Assembly: GCA_963836355.1 (NCBI GenBank)
Contig: CAWIJO010000028.1
Coordinates: 124,001 to 188,000 of the forward strand
Source of the DNA: Palsa-506 sp963836355
GTDB taxonomy: Bacteria > Actinomycetota > Actinomycetes > Streptosporangiales > Streptosporangiaceae
Length of the DNA: 64,000 nucleotides
Direction: 5' to 3'
A program made the translations under genes and the position numbers. Shown piece after piece: positions 63,690 through 64,000 of this stretch (its first letter is position 1; each line of letters begins with the position of its first letter). A model generated the notes under the pieces. That model did no database searches. It saw nothing but the letters and a program-made list of their open reading frames with translations, and was not told the DNA's origin.

Positions 63690-64000
63690 ATGATGACAGC
63701 TGCGCAGCCTGAGCGCCCGGTCACTGAAGGCGTCCGCAGCCTTGAGGTGCGGTGGATCTTCCCGGGCCAGCTGGATACTGCGGTGGCCGGATGGTTCGGG
63801 CGCTTCCCGGCTCGGATGGAGTCCCGCGAAGACTCCTATCTCCTTGATCCGCATGTGCGCGGGCTGTCCATGAAGGTCCGCGGGGGCGTGGCACTTGATG
63901 TGAAGGTGTACTGCGGCAGCCCGGGAATCCTCGAGGTGGCGGGATGCGCCCGTGGTCGCCTGGAGTCCTGGCAGAAGTGGTCCTTTCCCTGTGGCCCCCT
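63690..64000 (+). CDS. Conserved hypothetical protein, 3' end cut by window
   Basis: ATG at 63690 (a second ATG follows directly) with CAGGAGCAGG just ahead; 103 codons are visible and the frame is open to the window end. Translation starts MMTAAQPERPVTEGVRSLEV and continues with RWIFPGQLDTAVAGWFGRFP, ESREDSYLLDP, LSVKVRGG, and ARGRLESWQKWSFPCGP. I recognise it only as a conserved actinobacterial hypothetical protein. It follows the 73-residue gene by 48 nt in the same direction and is probably co-transcribed. Confidence 0.7.
   Translation, partial: MMTAAQPERPVTEGVRSLEVRWIFPGQLDTAVAGWFGRFPARMESREDSYLLDPHVRGLSMKVRGGVALDVKVYCGSPGILEVAGCARGRLESWQKWSFPCGP

Overview
This 64 kb, very GC-rich window is chromosomal DNA from a high-GC actinobacterium. 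The gene set points that way: Lsr2, a WhiB protein of the WblA type, ClpC, a DUF222/HNH nuclease, DUF2342, DUF2516, DUF3180 and DUF2520 proteins, and radA-disA and hpt-ftsH-folE blocks ordered as in Streptomyces and relatives. GTG and TTG starts are common. I favour a non-Streptomyces member of the Streptosporangiales or a neighbouring order, but the genus cannot be fixed from sequence alone.

Layout. 1-9.7 kb: a cut ATP-grasp-like gene, an aromatic/histidinol-phosphate aminotransferase, a macrodomain protein, a BlaI/M56 peptidase pair, AlaX, DUF2516, an XRE regulator, a repeat-rich DUF222/HNH protein and a BKACE enzyme. 9.3-22.4 kb: quality control and genome maintenance (dtd, radA, disA, mutY, clpC, lsr2) and a single-chain EndoQ-UvrD fusion. 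22.7-24 kb: a c-di-AMP (ydaO-type) riboswitch in front of an NlpC/P60 hydrolase, 9 kb from the c-di-AMP synthase gene disA. 24-39.8 kb: a long leftward run of housekeeping genes (lysS, coaX, panC, DUF2520, DUF3180, folK, folB, folP, a phosphatidylglycerol lysyltransferase-like protein, folE, ftsH, hpt, tilS, DUF2342, dacB). 39.8-52.1 kb: ppa, a Crp regulator, MBL, NUDIX, RidA, DUF4177, a slipin, two ArsA-type ATPases, wblA, a class A PBP, a GatB/YqeY protein, a phosphoesterase and tRNA-Pro(CGG).

52.4-64 kb, right of the tRNA, looks accessory. A leftward operon encodes a DUF7144 membrane protein, a PPK2 kinase with a Lys/Ala/Arg-rich tail, a P-type ATPase, a SulP/STAS transporter and probably a DHA2-type MFS pump. 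Next to it is a large MalT-like LuxR (LAL) regulator, then a divergent 73-residue protein and a gene cut by the window end. An identical 22-bp dyad occurs exactly twice, in the same orientation, ahead of the DUF7144 operon and ahead of the 73-residue gene. It is a good candidate for the LAL regulator's operator and would unite the region as one regulon (polyphosphate/nucleotide energy plus ion transport). This is my best candidate for an undescribed system.

A second theme is abundant short tandem duplication. In coding sequence the units are 15, 18, 21 and 30 nt (BlaI, XRE regulator, HNH, RadA, slipin). Between genes they are 14, 15, 22 and 26 nt. Several duplications copy the very end of a gene together with its stop codon (near 13.4, 24.1 and 41.07 kb). 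No IS element, integrase, CRISPR array or rRNA gene was seen.
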